NCBI RefSeq assembly: GCF_001748145.1
Contig: NZ_BCQA01000001.1
Span: 5,606,501 to 5,670,500, forward strand
DNA from: Bosea sp. BIWAKO-01
Lineage (GTDB): Bacteria; Pseudomonadota; Alphaproteobacteria; Rhizobiales; Beijerinckiaceae
Direction: 5' to 3'
DNA: 64,000 nt
Position 1 is the stretch's first letter. Each line of letters starts with the position of its first letter. The notes below the pieces were generated by a model. It did not search any database. It saw only the letters and a program-made list of their open reading frames with translations, and was not told the origin of the DNA. Positions 23,968-32,187 of the stretch are shown here, in pieces. Both the position numbers and the translations under genes were made by a program.

Positions 23968-25293
23968 TCAACTGCGCAGCGCAGCCTCGATCGCAGCGCC
24001 GATCCGCTCGACGATCAGGTCGATCTCGCCGGGCTGGATGATGTAGGGCGGCGCAAGCAGCACGTGGTCACCGATCCGCCCGTCCACGGTGCCACCCATC
24101 GGGTAGCTCATCAGGCCGCGCGCCATCGCCTCCTGCTTGATCCGGGCATGCAGCTTCAGGGCCGGATCGAAGGGGGCCTTGGTCTCCTTGTCGGCGACGA
24201 TCTCGATGCCGCGGAACAGACCGCGCCCGCGGATGTCGCCGACATGGGCATGCTGGCCGAGCCGAGCGTCGAGCCCGGCCTGCAGGCGCTCGCCCATCAG
24301 GCGGACATGTCCCATCATCTCCGGCTGCGAGATGATCTCGACGACCTTGTTCGCCGCCGCCGCCGCAAGCGGGTGGCAGATATAGGTGTGGCCATGCTGG
24401 AACAGCCCTGAGCCCTGGGCGAAGGCGTCATAGATCCGCTGCGACAGCAGCACGGCACCGATCGGCTGGTAGCCGCCACCCAATCCCTTGGCGATGGTGA
24501 CGAGATCGGGCGAGATGCCATCCTGCTCGCAGGCGAACATCGTGCCGGTCCGGCCCATGCCGCACATCACCTCGTCGAGGATCAGCAGAACGCCGTATTT
24601 GTCGCAGATGCGGCGCACCCGTGCGAAATAGTCCGCGACCGGCCCGACAGCCCCCAGCGTCGCGCCGACCACCGGCTCGGCCACGAAGGCGATCACCTCC
24701 TCGGCGCCGAGTTCGAGGATCTTCGCCTCCAGCTCGTCGGCGAGCCGAGCGGCATAGGCTTCCGGTGTTTCATCCGGCCTCAGGTCACGATAGGCATAGC
24801 AGGGCGAGACATGGTGGCTCTGTGGCAGGATCGGCTGGAACTGCGCCCGCCGCCAGGCATTGCCGCCGGCCGCCAGCGCGCCGAGCGTATTGCCGTGGTA
24901 GCTCTGCCGGCGGGCGATGAAATGGCGGCGCTGCGGCTGGCCGATCTCGACGAAATACTGTCGCGCCATCTTGAGCGCCGCTTCGACCGCCTCCGACCCG
25001 CCCGAGACGAGATAGACGTAATCCAGCCCTGCCGGCGCCAGATCGATCAGGCGCTCGGCAAGTTCTTCCGCAACATCGGTGGTGAAGAAGGAGGTGTGGG
25101 CATAGCTGATGCGGTCCATCTGGGCGCGCATCGCCGCGAGCACCTCGGGGTGGCCATGGCCGAGGCAGGAGACCGCGGCCCCGCCGGAACCATCGATATA
25201 GCTGCGGCCGTCGGCATCCGTGATGGTGACGCCCTGCCCGCCAACCGCTTCCGGCAGCCGCCCGTTGAGGGAGCGATGAAGAATCCTGGTCAT
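23968..25293 (-). CDS. Class III (omega) PLP-dependent aminotransferase
   Basis: This 441-residue fold-type I aminotransferase transfers amino groups from amines or omega-amino acids to a keto acid. Visible landmarks are the N-terminal GRSYIDGSGGAAVSCLGHGHP, the PLP phosphate site SGGSEAVEAALKMARQY, RRQSYHGNTLGAL, the aspartate in LLILDEVMCGMGRTG, the Schiff-base Lys269 in TIAKGLGGGYQPIGA, and QHGHTYICHPLAAAAA. The ring-stacking and lysine residues are all intact. The family includes beta-alanine, putrescine and taurine transaminases, and specificity cannot be assigned here. The ATG at 25293 has a GGAAG-like site upstream. Confidence 0.93.
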   Translation of the reverse strand: MTRILHRSLNGRLPEAVGGQGVTITDADGRSYIDGSGGAAVSCLGHGHPEVLAAMRAQMDRISYAHTSFFTTDVAEELAERLIDLAPAGLDYVYLVSGGSEAVEAALKMARQYFVEIGQPQRRHFIARRQSYHGNTLGALAAGGNAWRRAQFQPILPQSHHVSPCYAYRDLRPDETPEAYAARLADELEAKILELGAEEVIAFVAEPVVGATLGAVGPVADYFARVRRICDKYGVLLILDEVMCGMGRTGTMFACEQDGISPDLVTIAKGLGGGYQPIGAVLLSQRIYDAFAQGSGLFQHGHTYICHPLAAAAANKVVEIISQPEMMGHVRLMGERLQAGLDARLGQHAHVGDIRGRGLFRGIEIVADKETKAPFDPALKLHARIKQEAMARGLMSYPMGGTVDGRIGDHVLLAPPYIIQPGEIDLIVERIGAAIEAALRS

Positions 25294-25642
25294 CCTGGCT
25301 TCCGGGTTAGCGTGGCCCAGCCGCCCTCATCGCGGCCTGCAATTCATGGCACAGGGCAGCGATCGGCGCACCTTGCGAAGACACCGGCTCCAACCGAATA
25401 TCCTGTGGCGCAACGACCATGCTCTTGCTGAACACTGCGGCCTGAAGTGCCTGCGGCATGGCGAAACAGAGGCCTCGCGCCCGCGCTCCTCGCGATATTG
25501 GGGTGCTCTTGCCCGGCATTCCGACGCATTCGAGCCCGCAATTTCCCTCTTCCGGGCGAACATCCGTTCCGCTTCGGCAGCCTGGCGTATTCATGACCGA
25601 CGCACCAACGGCAGGCCACAGCTGACGTTACGTACACATCCC
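25294..25642. other. Intergenic region, no gene seen
   Basis: This 349-base gap is divergent between the aminotransferase and the PspA operon. Short frames here overlap on both strands and have no recognisable product. No strong promoter for the aminotransferase was picked out. The PspA promoter lies at its right end. Confidence 0.4.
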
Positions 25643-25670
25643 TTGAAAGCACAAAGGAAGTGCTTTATAT
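25643..25670 (+). promoter_or_regulatory. Sigma-70-like promoter of the pspA-yqiJ-flotillin operon
   Basis: TTGAAA (25643-25648), a 16-base spacer and TTATAT (25665-25670) match a -35/-10 pair. The expected start of transcription falls at about 25676-25678, which is the ATG at 25678, so a leaderless message is possible. No sigma-54 (GG-N10-GC) element like that of enterobacterial pspA was seen. Confidence 0.5.
25646..25666. promoter_or_regulatory. Perfect dyad inside the pspA operon promoter
   Basis: AAAGCAC-N7-GTGCTTT is a perfect inverted repeat with 7-base arms, sitting between and partly over the -35 and -10 boxes. A protein bound here would directly block RNA polymerase, so this is a candidate operator of an unknown repressor. 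Confidence 0.5.
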
Positions 25671-25677
25671 CCCCGGC

Positions 25678-26805
25678 ATGGTTTCGCGCTATCAGTCGAC
25701 CATGAGCTACGTCCTGGCCCCCTCGCCGGATGACATGCTCGCGATCCGCGCGACGCTCTCCGATTATGCCGAGATGATGCGCATCCTCGACGAGATCGAA
25801 CGTGATCGCGGCGCCAGCGCAAATCTCGTTGCCCTGCATGAGCAGGCCTATGCCACCATCCGGGAACAGACCCGGTTGCCGGCGCGGCTGGTGACGCTCG
25901 GCCTGCGCGATCACGCCGGGCGGACAAGCGGGGCCACAGTCTCAGACCTGCCGCTCGATGGGCGGCTCTATGCCATCAAGACACCCACGCATCTGAGCCT
26001 CTCCACCATCGAGGGGCGCAGGCTGATTCCCTATTCCGTTGCCGGCTACGTACCGGGTTGGTCTGATCACGCCGAAGCACGGCTGGTGCTGAGGGATGAT
26101 GAGACGCTCATCCTCGTCGGCATCACCTCAGTCATCACACCGAAGGAGACCGTCATGGCCACCGAAGGAATTCTATCGCGCATCGGGCGGATCATCGCAG
26201 GCGCCGCCCACGGCACCGTCGATGCGCTCGAAGGCGCCAACGCCATCGCCACCGTCGAGCAGTCGATCAGGGAGATCGACGCGGTCGCGGAGGATGCACG
26301 GGCCGGCGCCGGCAAGGCACGCGCCGAGGAGCACCGTCTCAAGGCCAAGATTGCCGAGATCAACGAGGAAATCGAGGATCTCGCCGGCAAGATCGAGGTG
26401 GGCCTGGCCAGCGGCCGCGAGGATCTGGTCACACCGGTGATCGGCCTGCAGATCGACCTGGAGGCCCAGCGCTCGGCGTTGGAGACGGCACTCGCCGAGG
26501 CTGCTGGCAAGATCGACGACGCGGGCAAGGCGCTCCAGGCGGTCAATTCGGCCAGGCAGGATGCGGTTGCCCGGCTCGCGGCCCTGAAGAAGAGCAAGGG
26601 TGCGGAGGACGCAAGCCAGGGCGCGAGCGCCTCGGTCCGCAATGACAACAGGCTGGCGCAATCGCTGAACGCGATCGAGCGCGTCACGGGTGTCTCGGGT
26701 CGGCCGACGACGGGGGCGTCCGAGGTCGAGGAACTCGCCCGCCTGCAGCGCGAGAAGGCAATCCAGGAGCGGCTGGCCCGCTACAAGGGACAGAGCGGTT
26801 CATGA
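25678..26805 (+). CDS. PspA/IM30-family protein with an extra N-terminal domain (two possible starts)
   Basis: One frame holds two parts. From 26155 (MATEGILSRIGRIIAGAAHGTV) it encodes a 216-residue PspA/IM30/Vipp1-type coiled-coil protein, which coats stressed inner membrane. Its helices contain VDALEGANAIATVEQSIREI and ARAEEHRLKAKIAEINEEIE, and a long heptad region ends in RLQREKAIQERLARYKG-type helix. Upstream, without any stop, lie about 160 further codons with strong GC3 bias. They encode an unrecognised domain (DDMLAIRATLSDYAEMMRIL, then TPTHLSLSTIEGRRLIPYSV and ETLILVGITSVITPKETV). A strong GAAGGAG six bases before the 26155 ATG suggests an independent short product. The long product could start at 25678 (leaderless) or at the ATG at 25702. 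The gene overlaps the next by four bases. Confidence 0.8.
   Translation: MVSRYQSTMSYVLAPSPDDMLAIRATLSDYAEMMRILDEIERDRGASANLVALHEQAYATIREQTRLPARLVTLGLRDHAGRTSGATVSDLPLDGRLYAIKTPTHLSLSTIEGRRLIPYSVAGYVPGWSDHAEARLVLRDDETLILVGITSVITPKETVMATEGILSRIGRIIAGAAHGTVDALEGANAIATVEQSIREIDAVAEDARAGAGKARAEEHRLKAKIAEINEEIEDLAGKIEVGLASGREDLVTPVIGLQIDLEAQRSALETALAEAAGKIDDAGKALQAVNSARQDAVARLAALKKSKGAEDASQGASASVRNDNRLAQSLNAIERVTGVSGRPTTGASEVEELARLQREKAIQERLARYKGQSGS
26142..26148 (+). promoter_or_regulatory. Internal ribosome binding site for the short PspA form
   Basis: GAAGGAG ends six bases before the in-frame ATG at 26155. It is the strongest Shine-Dalgarno sequence in this gene and marks the start of sequence homologous to PspA, so it may allow a second, shorter protein from the same frame. 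Confidence 0.6.
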
Positions 26806-27437
26806 GCGCGCTCACTGCGCCGGGCTTCTATCCCTTCACGATCGCCGCGCTGATCCTGGTCGGCATTGTTGCCATCGAGATCATCGCGATGGTCGTAGGG
26901 ATGTCGATCTCGTCGCTGGTGAATGACGGGCTCTCCCATCACGGCGTTCACAGCGATCACGGCCCGCTCGATGCCTGGATGTCCTGGCTCAATCGGGGCG
27001 GCGTACCGCTGCTCGTCCTGATCATGATCGGGCTGGCCTCATTCGCCATCGCGGGCTTCGCGATTCAGGGCGTGGCCAAGGCGCTCCTTGCGCCGTTGCC
27101 GACACTGGTTGCGAGCGTGCTCGCCGTGATGGCAGCGCTGCCGATGACGCGTGCGCTGTCGCGTTGGACGGCACGGATCATTCCGAGCGACGAATCCAGC
27201 GCCATCAGCCAGTCCGAGCTGATCGGGATGACCGGCACGGTGACGCTGGGCCCGCTCGACCAGGGCAAGCCAGGCCAGGTCCGCGTCAGGGACCTGCACG
27301 GCAATATCCATGTCCTGCGGGCCAAGGCCGCCGCGGGCCACTTCATCCCGCAAGGGGCGAGCGTCCTGCTGGTCGATGGTTCCAATGGACTTTTCGAGGC
27401 CATTCCAGCGCCTGAGGAACTCGGCGCGCAGTCCTAA
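26802..27437 (+). CDS. YqiJ/NfeD-like membrane protein with C-terminal OB-fold
   Basis: This is a 211-residue inner-membrane protein. Hydrophobic segments lie at about 8-30 (FTIAALILVGIVAIEIIAMV), 65-88 (VPLLVLIMIGLASFAIAGFA) and 90-112. A C-terminal soluble beta domain of about 70 residues follows (LIGMTGTVTLGPLDQGKPGQ, VRDLHGNIHVL), which fits the OB-fold of YqiJ/NfeD-like partners of flotillins. Its start overlaps the PspA stop (ATGA), and flotillin follows after 24 bases. The arrangement matches yqiJ-yqiK of E. coli with PspA added. The likely job is to anchor or tune the flotillin assembly. Confidence 0.88.
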   Translation: MSALTAPGFYPFTIAALILVGIVAIEIIAMVVGMSISSLVNDGLSHHGVHSDHGPLDAWMSWLNRGGVPLLVLIMIGLASFAIAGFAIQGVAKALLAPLPTLVASVLAVMAALPMTRALSRWTARIIPSDESSAISQSELIGMTGTVTLGPLDQGKPGQVRVRDLHGNIHVLRAKAAAGHFIPQGASVLLVDGSNGLFEAIPAPEELGAQS

Positions 27438-27461
27438 AGCTGGGTAAGGGGAAATACGTTC

Positions 27462-29147
27462 ATGGACTATGTTTCCGTCCTCACGATTGCCGGAACGGCG
27501 ATCGTGCTCATCATCGGCATCGGCGTCGTCATGGCGGCGCTCTATACGCGCTCGACCCGGGACAAGGCCTATGTCCGCACCGGCCTCGGCGGCAAGAAGG
27601 TCGTCCTGGACGGCGGCTCCGTGATCCTGCCGATCTTCCATTCCTATTCCTGGGTGCAGCTCAGCACGCTGCGGCTTGAAGTGCAGCGCAGCGAAGGCGA
27701 GTCGCTGATCACGGCCGATCGCATGCGGGCCGATATCACCGCCGAGTTCTACGTCCGGGTGAAGCCGGATGCGGACAATATCTCTCTGGCGGCCCAGACG
27801 CTCGGCGACCGGACGAACAATGCCGACCTGCTGAAGACCCTCGTGGAAGCCAAGTTCGTCGACGGACTTCGCTCGGTTGCTGCGACCATGAGCCTGAAGG
27901 ATCTTCAGGAAAAGCGCTCCGAATTCGTGAAAGCCGTGCAGGATGCCGTCGCAGCCGACCTGCAATCCAACGGTCTCGAGCTCGAATCTGTTTCGCTCAC
28001 CCGCCTCGACCAGACCGACATCAAGCATTTCAACCCCAACAACACCTTCGACGCCGAGGGTTTGACGGCCCTGACCCGCGTCACCGAGGAGCGCCGCCGC
28101 GAGCGCAACGAGATCGTGCGCGAGAACGAGGTGGCGATCGCGACGAAGGACCGCGAGGCGGCGTTGAAGCGCCTGACGATCGAGCGCGAGCAACGCGACG
28201 CCGAACTCAACCAGCAGCGCGACATCGTCAACAAGACGGCGGAGACGCGCGCGGAACAGGCCCGTGCGGAGCAGGCCGCGCGCCTGGCCGAGGAGACGGC
28301 ACGGCTCGAAACCGAACGCGGCGTCGCCAAGAACGAGGCAGAGGCACGCCAGGCCAAGGAGACCGCCCGCATCACGGCCGAGCGCGGCATTGCCGAAAGC
28401 GCGGCCGAAGCGACGCGCATCACCGAAACGGCCAGGATCGACGCCGCCATCGCCGTTGCACAGAAGAGCGAAGCCGAGTCGCAGGCCAAGGCAAAGGCGG
28501 AAGAAGCCAAGGCCGCAGCCGTCACCGCCGAGGAGCAGGTCGCGACCGCGCGCGCCGTCGAGGTCGCCGAACGCGCCAGGAAGATCGCCGTCATCGACGC
28601 CCGCAAGGATGCCGAGCAGGCCGCGACCGGTATCACTGTGAAGGCCGAGGCCGAACGGGAAGCCGCCGAGAACCTCGCGGCGGCCATGCTGACCCAGGCG
28701 CAGGCAGAGGCCAATGCCGCCAAGTTCCGCGCCGGCGGCATCATCGAACTCGGCGAGGCAGAGGCGAAGCGCGAGCGTGCGATCAACGAAGCCCGCAACT
28801 CGCTCTCGCCGCAGATGGTCGATTTCGAGCTGACGAAACAGCGTATCGCCGTCATTCCCGAAGCGCTCGCGCAGGCGATGAAGCCGATCGAGAAGATCTC
28901 GGACATCAAGATCTTCAGCGCCGGTGGCCTGCTCGGCGCGATGGGCGCAGGCGGCGCAGGTTCGGCCGGCCAGGCCGGCCCGATCGCGGACCTCAGCAGC
29001 CAGCTCCTCAGCTACGGCGCGCAAAAGCCGATCGTCGATGCGATCCTGGCCCAGGCCGGCTTCGCAGGCGATGATCCGGTGCATGCCTTGCTCAACGGAA
29101 CGCAACGCCCAGGCGGGCTTGCGGCAACCGAATCCGGTGCGGCGTAA
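27462..29147 (+). CDS. Flotillin-family (YqiK-like) membrane scaffold protein
   Basis: This 561-residue flotillin has one N-terminal membrane segment (about 7-28: IAGTAIVLIIGIGVVMAALYT) and an SPFH/PHB domain (about 35-200, including KKVVLDGGSVILPIFHSYSW and ADITAEFYVRVKPD). A very long alanine/glutamate-rich coiled coil follows (about 200-460, with repeated AEA, EEAKA and ETAR patterns). The C-terminal tail (FSAGGLLGAMGAGGAGSAGQ) is glycine-rich and used for oligomerisation in the family. Flotillins organise membrane microdomains and stress responses. It is the third gene of the PspA-YqiJ-flotillin operon and is followed by a hairpin. AGGGG lies eleven bases before the ATG. Confidence 0.94.
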   Translation: MDYVSVLTIAGTAIVLIIGIGVVMAALYTRSTRDKAYVRTGLGGKKVVLDGGSVILPIFHSYSWVQLSTLRLEVQRSEGESLITADRMRADITAEFYVRVKPDADNISLAAQTLGDRTNNADLLKTLVEAKFVDGLRSVAATMSLKDLQEKRSEFVKAVQDAVAADLQSNGLELESVSLTRLDQTDIKHFNPNNTFDAEGLTALTRVTEERRRERNEIVRENEVAIATKDREAALKRLTIEREQRDAELNQQRDIVNKTAETRAEQARAEQAARLAEETARLETERGVAKNEAEARQAKETARITAERGIAESAAEATRITETARIDAAIAVAQKSEAESQAKAKAEEAKAAAVTAEEQVATARAVEVAERARKIAVIDARKDAEQAATGITVKAEAEREAAENLAAAMLTQAQAEANAAKFRAGGIIELGEAEAKRERAINEARNSLSPQMVDFELTKQRIAVIPEALAQAMKPIEKISDIKIFSAGGLLGAMGAGGAGSAGQAGPIADLSSQLLSYGAQKPIVDAILAQAGFAGDDPVHALLNGTQRPGGLAATESGAA

Positions 29148-29157
29148 GCGAACGAGA

Positions 29158-29180
29158 GCTGCGCGACATCAGCGCGCAGC
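29158..29180 (+). terminator. Hairpin after the flotillin gene
   Basis: GCTGCGCG-N7-CGCGCAGC is a perfect 8-pair stem starting ten bases after the flotillin stop. It is GC-rich but lacks a clear T-run. Its position between convergent genes supports a terminator role. Confidence 0.5.
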
Positions 29181-29254
29181 GCTCCCCCCGGCTTGATCCG
29201 CGGAGAAGGGAGCCGAAAGCAGGCGGGGAAGCTTGCCCGAGGGCTCCCCCTTCG

Positions 29255-29875
29255 TCAGACGCCGGGAGCCTGATCGATGACCGTCAAGCGGGGGATTTTG
29301 GTCCCCCGCGCGATGATCGCGCCGGGGGCGATGACCGCGTTCGCGCCGACCCGCACATGATCCCCGACGAGCGCCCCGAACTTGTCGACGCCCGGCTCCA
29401 CGATCCGCCCATCGAAGACGAAGCGGATGGCCTTTTCCTCCCATTCGTTGCGATGGTTCGCGATGGTGGCCCCGGCTTCGAGATTGACGTCCGCGCCCAG
29501 GATCGAGTCGCCGACGAAGTTGAAATGCGCCAGCCTGGCCCCCTTGAACATGAAGCTCGACTTGAGCTCGCATCCGGGCCCGATGATGCAGCCCTCGTCC
29601 AGGAATGCGCCGCCACGAAGATAGGCGCCGGCGGCCAGGAAACAGCCCGGCCCGATGATCGCGGGTCCCTTCAGGACAGCCCCGCTCTCGATGGTCGCGG
29701 TCCGGTGCACGGCGATATCGCCCTCGCGCCTGTAACCGTCATGGAGATCGTTGAGCGCCGCCCCGACCAGTTCCGCGGCCCTCCGGGTGATCTGCCAGGC
29801 GTAGTGATCGTCCCGTCGGACTGGCGAATCCGGCCAAAGCGCGACGAATTTCTCGATCTGCAGATCGGCAGACAT
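29255..29875 (-). CDS. Left-handed beta-helix (hexapeptide repeat) transferase-like protein
   Basis: This 206-residue protein has imperfect hexapeptide repeats ([LIV]-G-x4: GPAIIGPGCFLAAGAYL, LGADVNLEAGATIANH, VGDHVRVGANAVIAPG). They fold into a left-handed parallel beta-helix, as in GlmU C-terminal and sugar O-/N-acyltransferase domains. The segment ARLAHFNFVGDSILGADVNL closely follows the GlmU pattern around its acetyl-CoA site. No nucleotidyltransferase domain is attached, so it is a stand-alone form. The acceptor substrate is unknown. It is transcribed alone, convergent with flotillin. Confidence 0.85.
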   Translation of the reverse strand: MSADLQIEKFVALWPDSPVRRDDHYAWQITRRAAELVGAALNDLHDGYRREGDIAVHRTATIESGAVLKGPAIIGPGCFLAAGAYLRGGAFLDEGCIIGPGCELKSSFMFKGARLAHFNFVGDSILGADVNLEAGATIANHRNEWEEKAIRFVFDGRIVEPGVDKFGALVGDHVRVGANAVIAPGAIIARGTKIPRLTVIDQAPGV

Positions 29876-30044
29876 GGCGTCTCCTCACTCTCTCGATCCC
29901 TTCGCTGGGCCGAGGTCAGCATCCCAACGCCAATTGCCGTTGATGTGCAGCCGCGAGCCATGCAACACTTTGTATTCAGACCGGACCGAGGACGCTTGGT
30001 GTATATCTGCGCGCATAGTGCCGGGCGACAACAGGGTTAGACGA

Positions 30045-30118
30045 TCCCGCTTCGTCTAACGGCAGGACACCTGATTTTGGCTCAGGGAATTGTGGTTCGA
30101 ATCCATGAGCGGGAACCA
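30045..30118 (+). tRNA. tRNA-Gln (anticodon TTG), CCA encoded
   Basis: The cloverleaf folds by eye. The acceptor TCCCGCT (30045-30051) pairs with AGCGGGA (30108-30114). The D stem is GTC/GAC with loop TAACGGCAG. The anticodon stem CCTGA/TCAGG holds loop TTTTGGC, giving anticodon TTG (reads CAA). The T loop is TTCGAAT. Discriminator A is at 30115 and CCA at 30116-30118. The weak U1-A72 first pair is a known identity element of tRNA-Gln. The outer two pairs of the T stem are G-U wobbles. Confidence 0.93.
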
Positions 30119-30225
30119 CCCAGACCACATTATCGGCCGGCATTACCTGCTCCCGCTATTCGCGGTTTCGGACATTCATGCGCAATGAAGGCCAAACCTG
30201 AAGAGGCTGGAGGGCTGGCCAAGAT

Positions 30226-30864
30226 ATGCTGACGCTCGACCATCTCACCGTGATTGCGCCGACTCTGGTCGAAGGCGTCTGCCATGTTCGAACCTGCCTC
30301 GACCTCGATGTCCCGTTCGGACAGCGGCATGGCTATATGGGCACCTATAATCACCTGCTGCAGCTCGGCGGGGCCGTCTATCTGGAAATCGTCGCGCTCG
30401 ACCCGGATGCGCAAGGGCCGGGGCGCGCACGCTGGTTCGGCCTCGACAATCCCGGAGCGGTGAAAGCCGATTGGGATGCGGGGCGCCGCTTGCGCGGCTG
30501 GGTCGCACGAACCAACGCCATCGACCTTGTCCTTCAAGGACGCGAAGACATCTTTGGGCGAAAGGTCTCGCTGCCATGGACCGCCCCCTCCTTTGACTTC
30601 GCCATCCCCGATGACGGCACCCTGCCCCTCGGCGGAGCGGCTCCCTCTCTCATCGACCGGCGCGGCAAGCCGCGCGCCATGTCTGCGATTGCGGATCTGG
30701 GCGCACGGCTGCGCTCGTTCACGCTCGAACACCGTGACGCCGTCGCCCTCTCCGCGCTCTATGAGGAAATCGGGATCGACCGTCCGCCTGTCATCATACC
30801 TGGCGATGATCTGCGCTATCGCGCGCTGATCGAAACGCCGGCCGGCGTGAAGGAACTGTCCTGA
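30226..30864 (+). CDS. Glyoxalase-like (VOC superfamily) domain protein
   Basis: This 212-residue protein opens with LDHLTVIAPTLVEGV and has HGYMGTYNHLLQLGGAVYLEIVALDPDA, matching the glyoxalase-like branch of the vicinal-oxygen-chelate fold. His and Glu residues are in the usual metal-binding strands. A second half-domain (about 115-210) ends with DDLRYRALIETPAGVKEL. These proteins are annotated only by fold, and no reaction can be assigned. It stands 72 bases before the patatin gene stretch on the same strand, and the tRNA-Gln lies upstream. Confidence 0.85.
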   Translation: MLTLDHLTVIAPTLVEGVCHVRTCLDLDVPFGQRHGYMGTYNHLLQLGGAVYLEIVALDPDAQGPGRARWFGLDNPGAVKADWDAGRRLRGWVARTNAIDLVLQGREDIFGRKVSLPWTAPSFDFAIPDDGTLPLGGAAPSLIDRRGKPRAMSAIADLGARLRSFTLEHRDAVALSALYEEIGIDRPPVIIPGDDLRYRALIETPAGVKELS

Positions 30865-30962
30865 GTGAGCGAAACACCCGATCCCGCCGGACGCTCGACC
30901 CATCGCAGAGCGGTTCGACGCAAGATGCCTGACCATTGCGCTTCATGAACAAGGTACGCTGC

Positions 30963-32126
30963 ATGCCCAAACGCCCACCGTTCGAGCGTATCGCGCTGCT
31001 TCTGCAAGGCGGAGGAGCGCTCGGATCGTATCAGGCCGGGGTCTACCAGGCCCTGGCCGAAGCCGAACTGCATCCTGACTGGGTTGCGGGCATCTCGATC
31101 GGCGCGATCAATTCCGCGCTGATCGCCGGCAATCCGCCGGAGAAGCGCGTGGATGCGCTGCGCAGCTTCTGGGAGGCGGTTACCGCGCCGCTGCCGGGTT
31201 TCCCTGCGATGGTCTCGTCCATGATGGGGGCGATGGTGGGGAACGGCGATCTCGCTCATGGCTGGCTCAACCAGACGCGCGCCTTTTCCACGCTGATGGG
31301 CGGCGCGCCGGACTTCTTCAGCCCGCGCCCGATCCCGCCCTTCCTGTCTGCGGCCGGCGGAGCCGCCGCAGAGAGCTTCTACGATGTCAGCCCGCTCAAG
31401 CTGACGCTGGAGCGGCTCGTCGATTTCGATCGCATCAATGCCGGCCCGATGCGTTTCAGCGTGGGAGCCGTGAATGTGAGAACCGGCAATTTCGCCTATT
31501 TCGATACGGCGACCCATGTCATCGCGGCCGAGCATGTGATGGCCAGTGGGGCCTTGCCGCCGGGTTTTCCGGCGGTAGAGATCGACGGCGAGAGCTACTG
31601 GGATGGCGGACTTGTTTCCAACACTCCGCTGCAATGGGTTCTGGACAGCCGGCCGCGCCAGGACACGCTCGCCTTTCAGGTCGACCTGTGGAGTGCGAAG
31701 GGCGAGTTTCCCACGGATCTGGCCAGCCAGGATTCGCGCTTGAAGGATATTCGCTTCTCAAGCCGGACCCGTGCAGCGACCGACCAGTTCCGGAAGAACC
31801 AGAGCCTGCGGCGCGCGCTGCGGCAGCTGATCGAACACGTTCCGAAAGCGGCATTGGCCAACGCCGATCCTGACGTTCTCGCGTTGATCGCCGAAGCCGA
31901 CGACAAGATCCACAACATCGTCCACCTGATCTACCGCTCCAAGAGCTATGAGGGTTCCTCCAAGGACTACGAGTTTTCGCGCGCGACGATGGAAGAGCAC
32001 TGGGCCTCGGGCTACGAAGACGCGTCCCTCACCCTGAGCTATCCCGAGGTGCTTCGGCCCGCGGAGACGCCCGATGGCGTCGCCACCTTCGATCTGGCTG
32101 AGCTCGCGATGCGAAAGCGCAGTTAG
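30963..32126 (+). CDS. Patatin-like phospholipase
   Basis: This is a 387-residue patatin with a Ser-Asp dyad. The oxyanion-hole motif LLQGGGALGSYQAG is near the N-terminus. The nucleophile elbow GISIG carries Ser45, and the catalytic Asp214 is in YWDGGLVSN. The C-terminal part (about 280-380: RAATDQFRKNQSLRRALRQL, IYRSKSYEGSSKDYEFSRAT) is the extension common to patatins found with ketone-body genes. I chose the ATG at 30963 (MPKRPPFERIALL), preceded by AAGG, over the upstream TTG at 30936 and ATG at 30945. Acetoacetate decarboxylase follows after 61 bases, a pairing seen in polyhydroxybutyrate or ketone-body loci, so a role there is likely. Confidence 0.93.
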   Translation: MPKRPPFERIALLLQGGGALGSYQAGVYQALAEAELHPDWVAGISIGAINSALIAGNPPEKRVDALRSFWEAVTAPLPGFPAMVSSMMGAMVGNGDLAHGWLNQTRAFSTLMGGAPDFFSPRPIPPFLSAAGGAAAESFYDVSPLKLTLERLVDFDRINAGPMRFSVGAVNVRTGNFAYFDTATHVIAAEHVMASGALPPGFPAVEIDGESYWDGGLVSNTPLQWVLDSRPRQDTLAFQVDLWSAKGEFPTDLASQDSRLKDIRFSSRTRAATDQFRKNQSLRRALRQLIEHVPKAALANADPDVLALIAEADDKIHNIVHLIYRSKSYEGSSKDYEFSRATMEEHWASGYEDASLTLSYPEVLRPAETPDGVATFDLAELAMRKRS

Positions 32127-32187
32127 TGGCTTGCGAGCGTGTCGCCGCAGGTTTCAGACCGACAACGAGCAATGAGGACACAGCGTC

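Noticed and set aside
27039..29105. A 688-codon minus-strand frame
   Set aside because: It mirrors the flotillin gene; the alanine/glutamate coiled coil read backwards gives a low-complexity leucine/arginine translation.
30045..30118. The tRNA-Gln as an integration site for a genomic island
   Set aside because: No integrase gene and no repeated copy of the tRNA 3' end was found downstream in the window.
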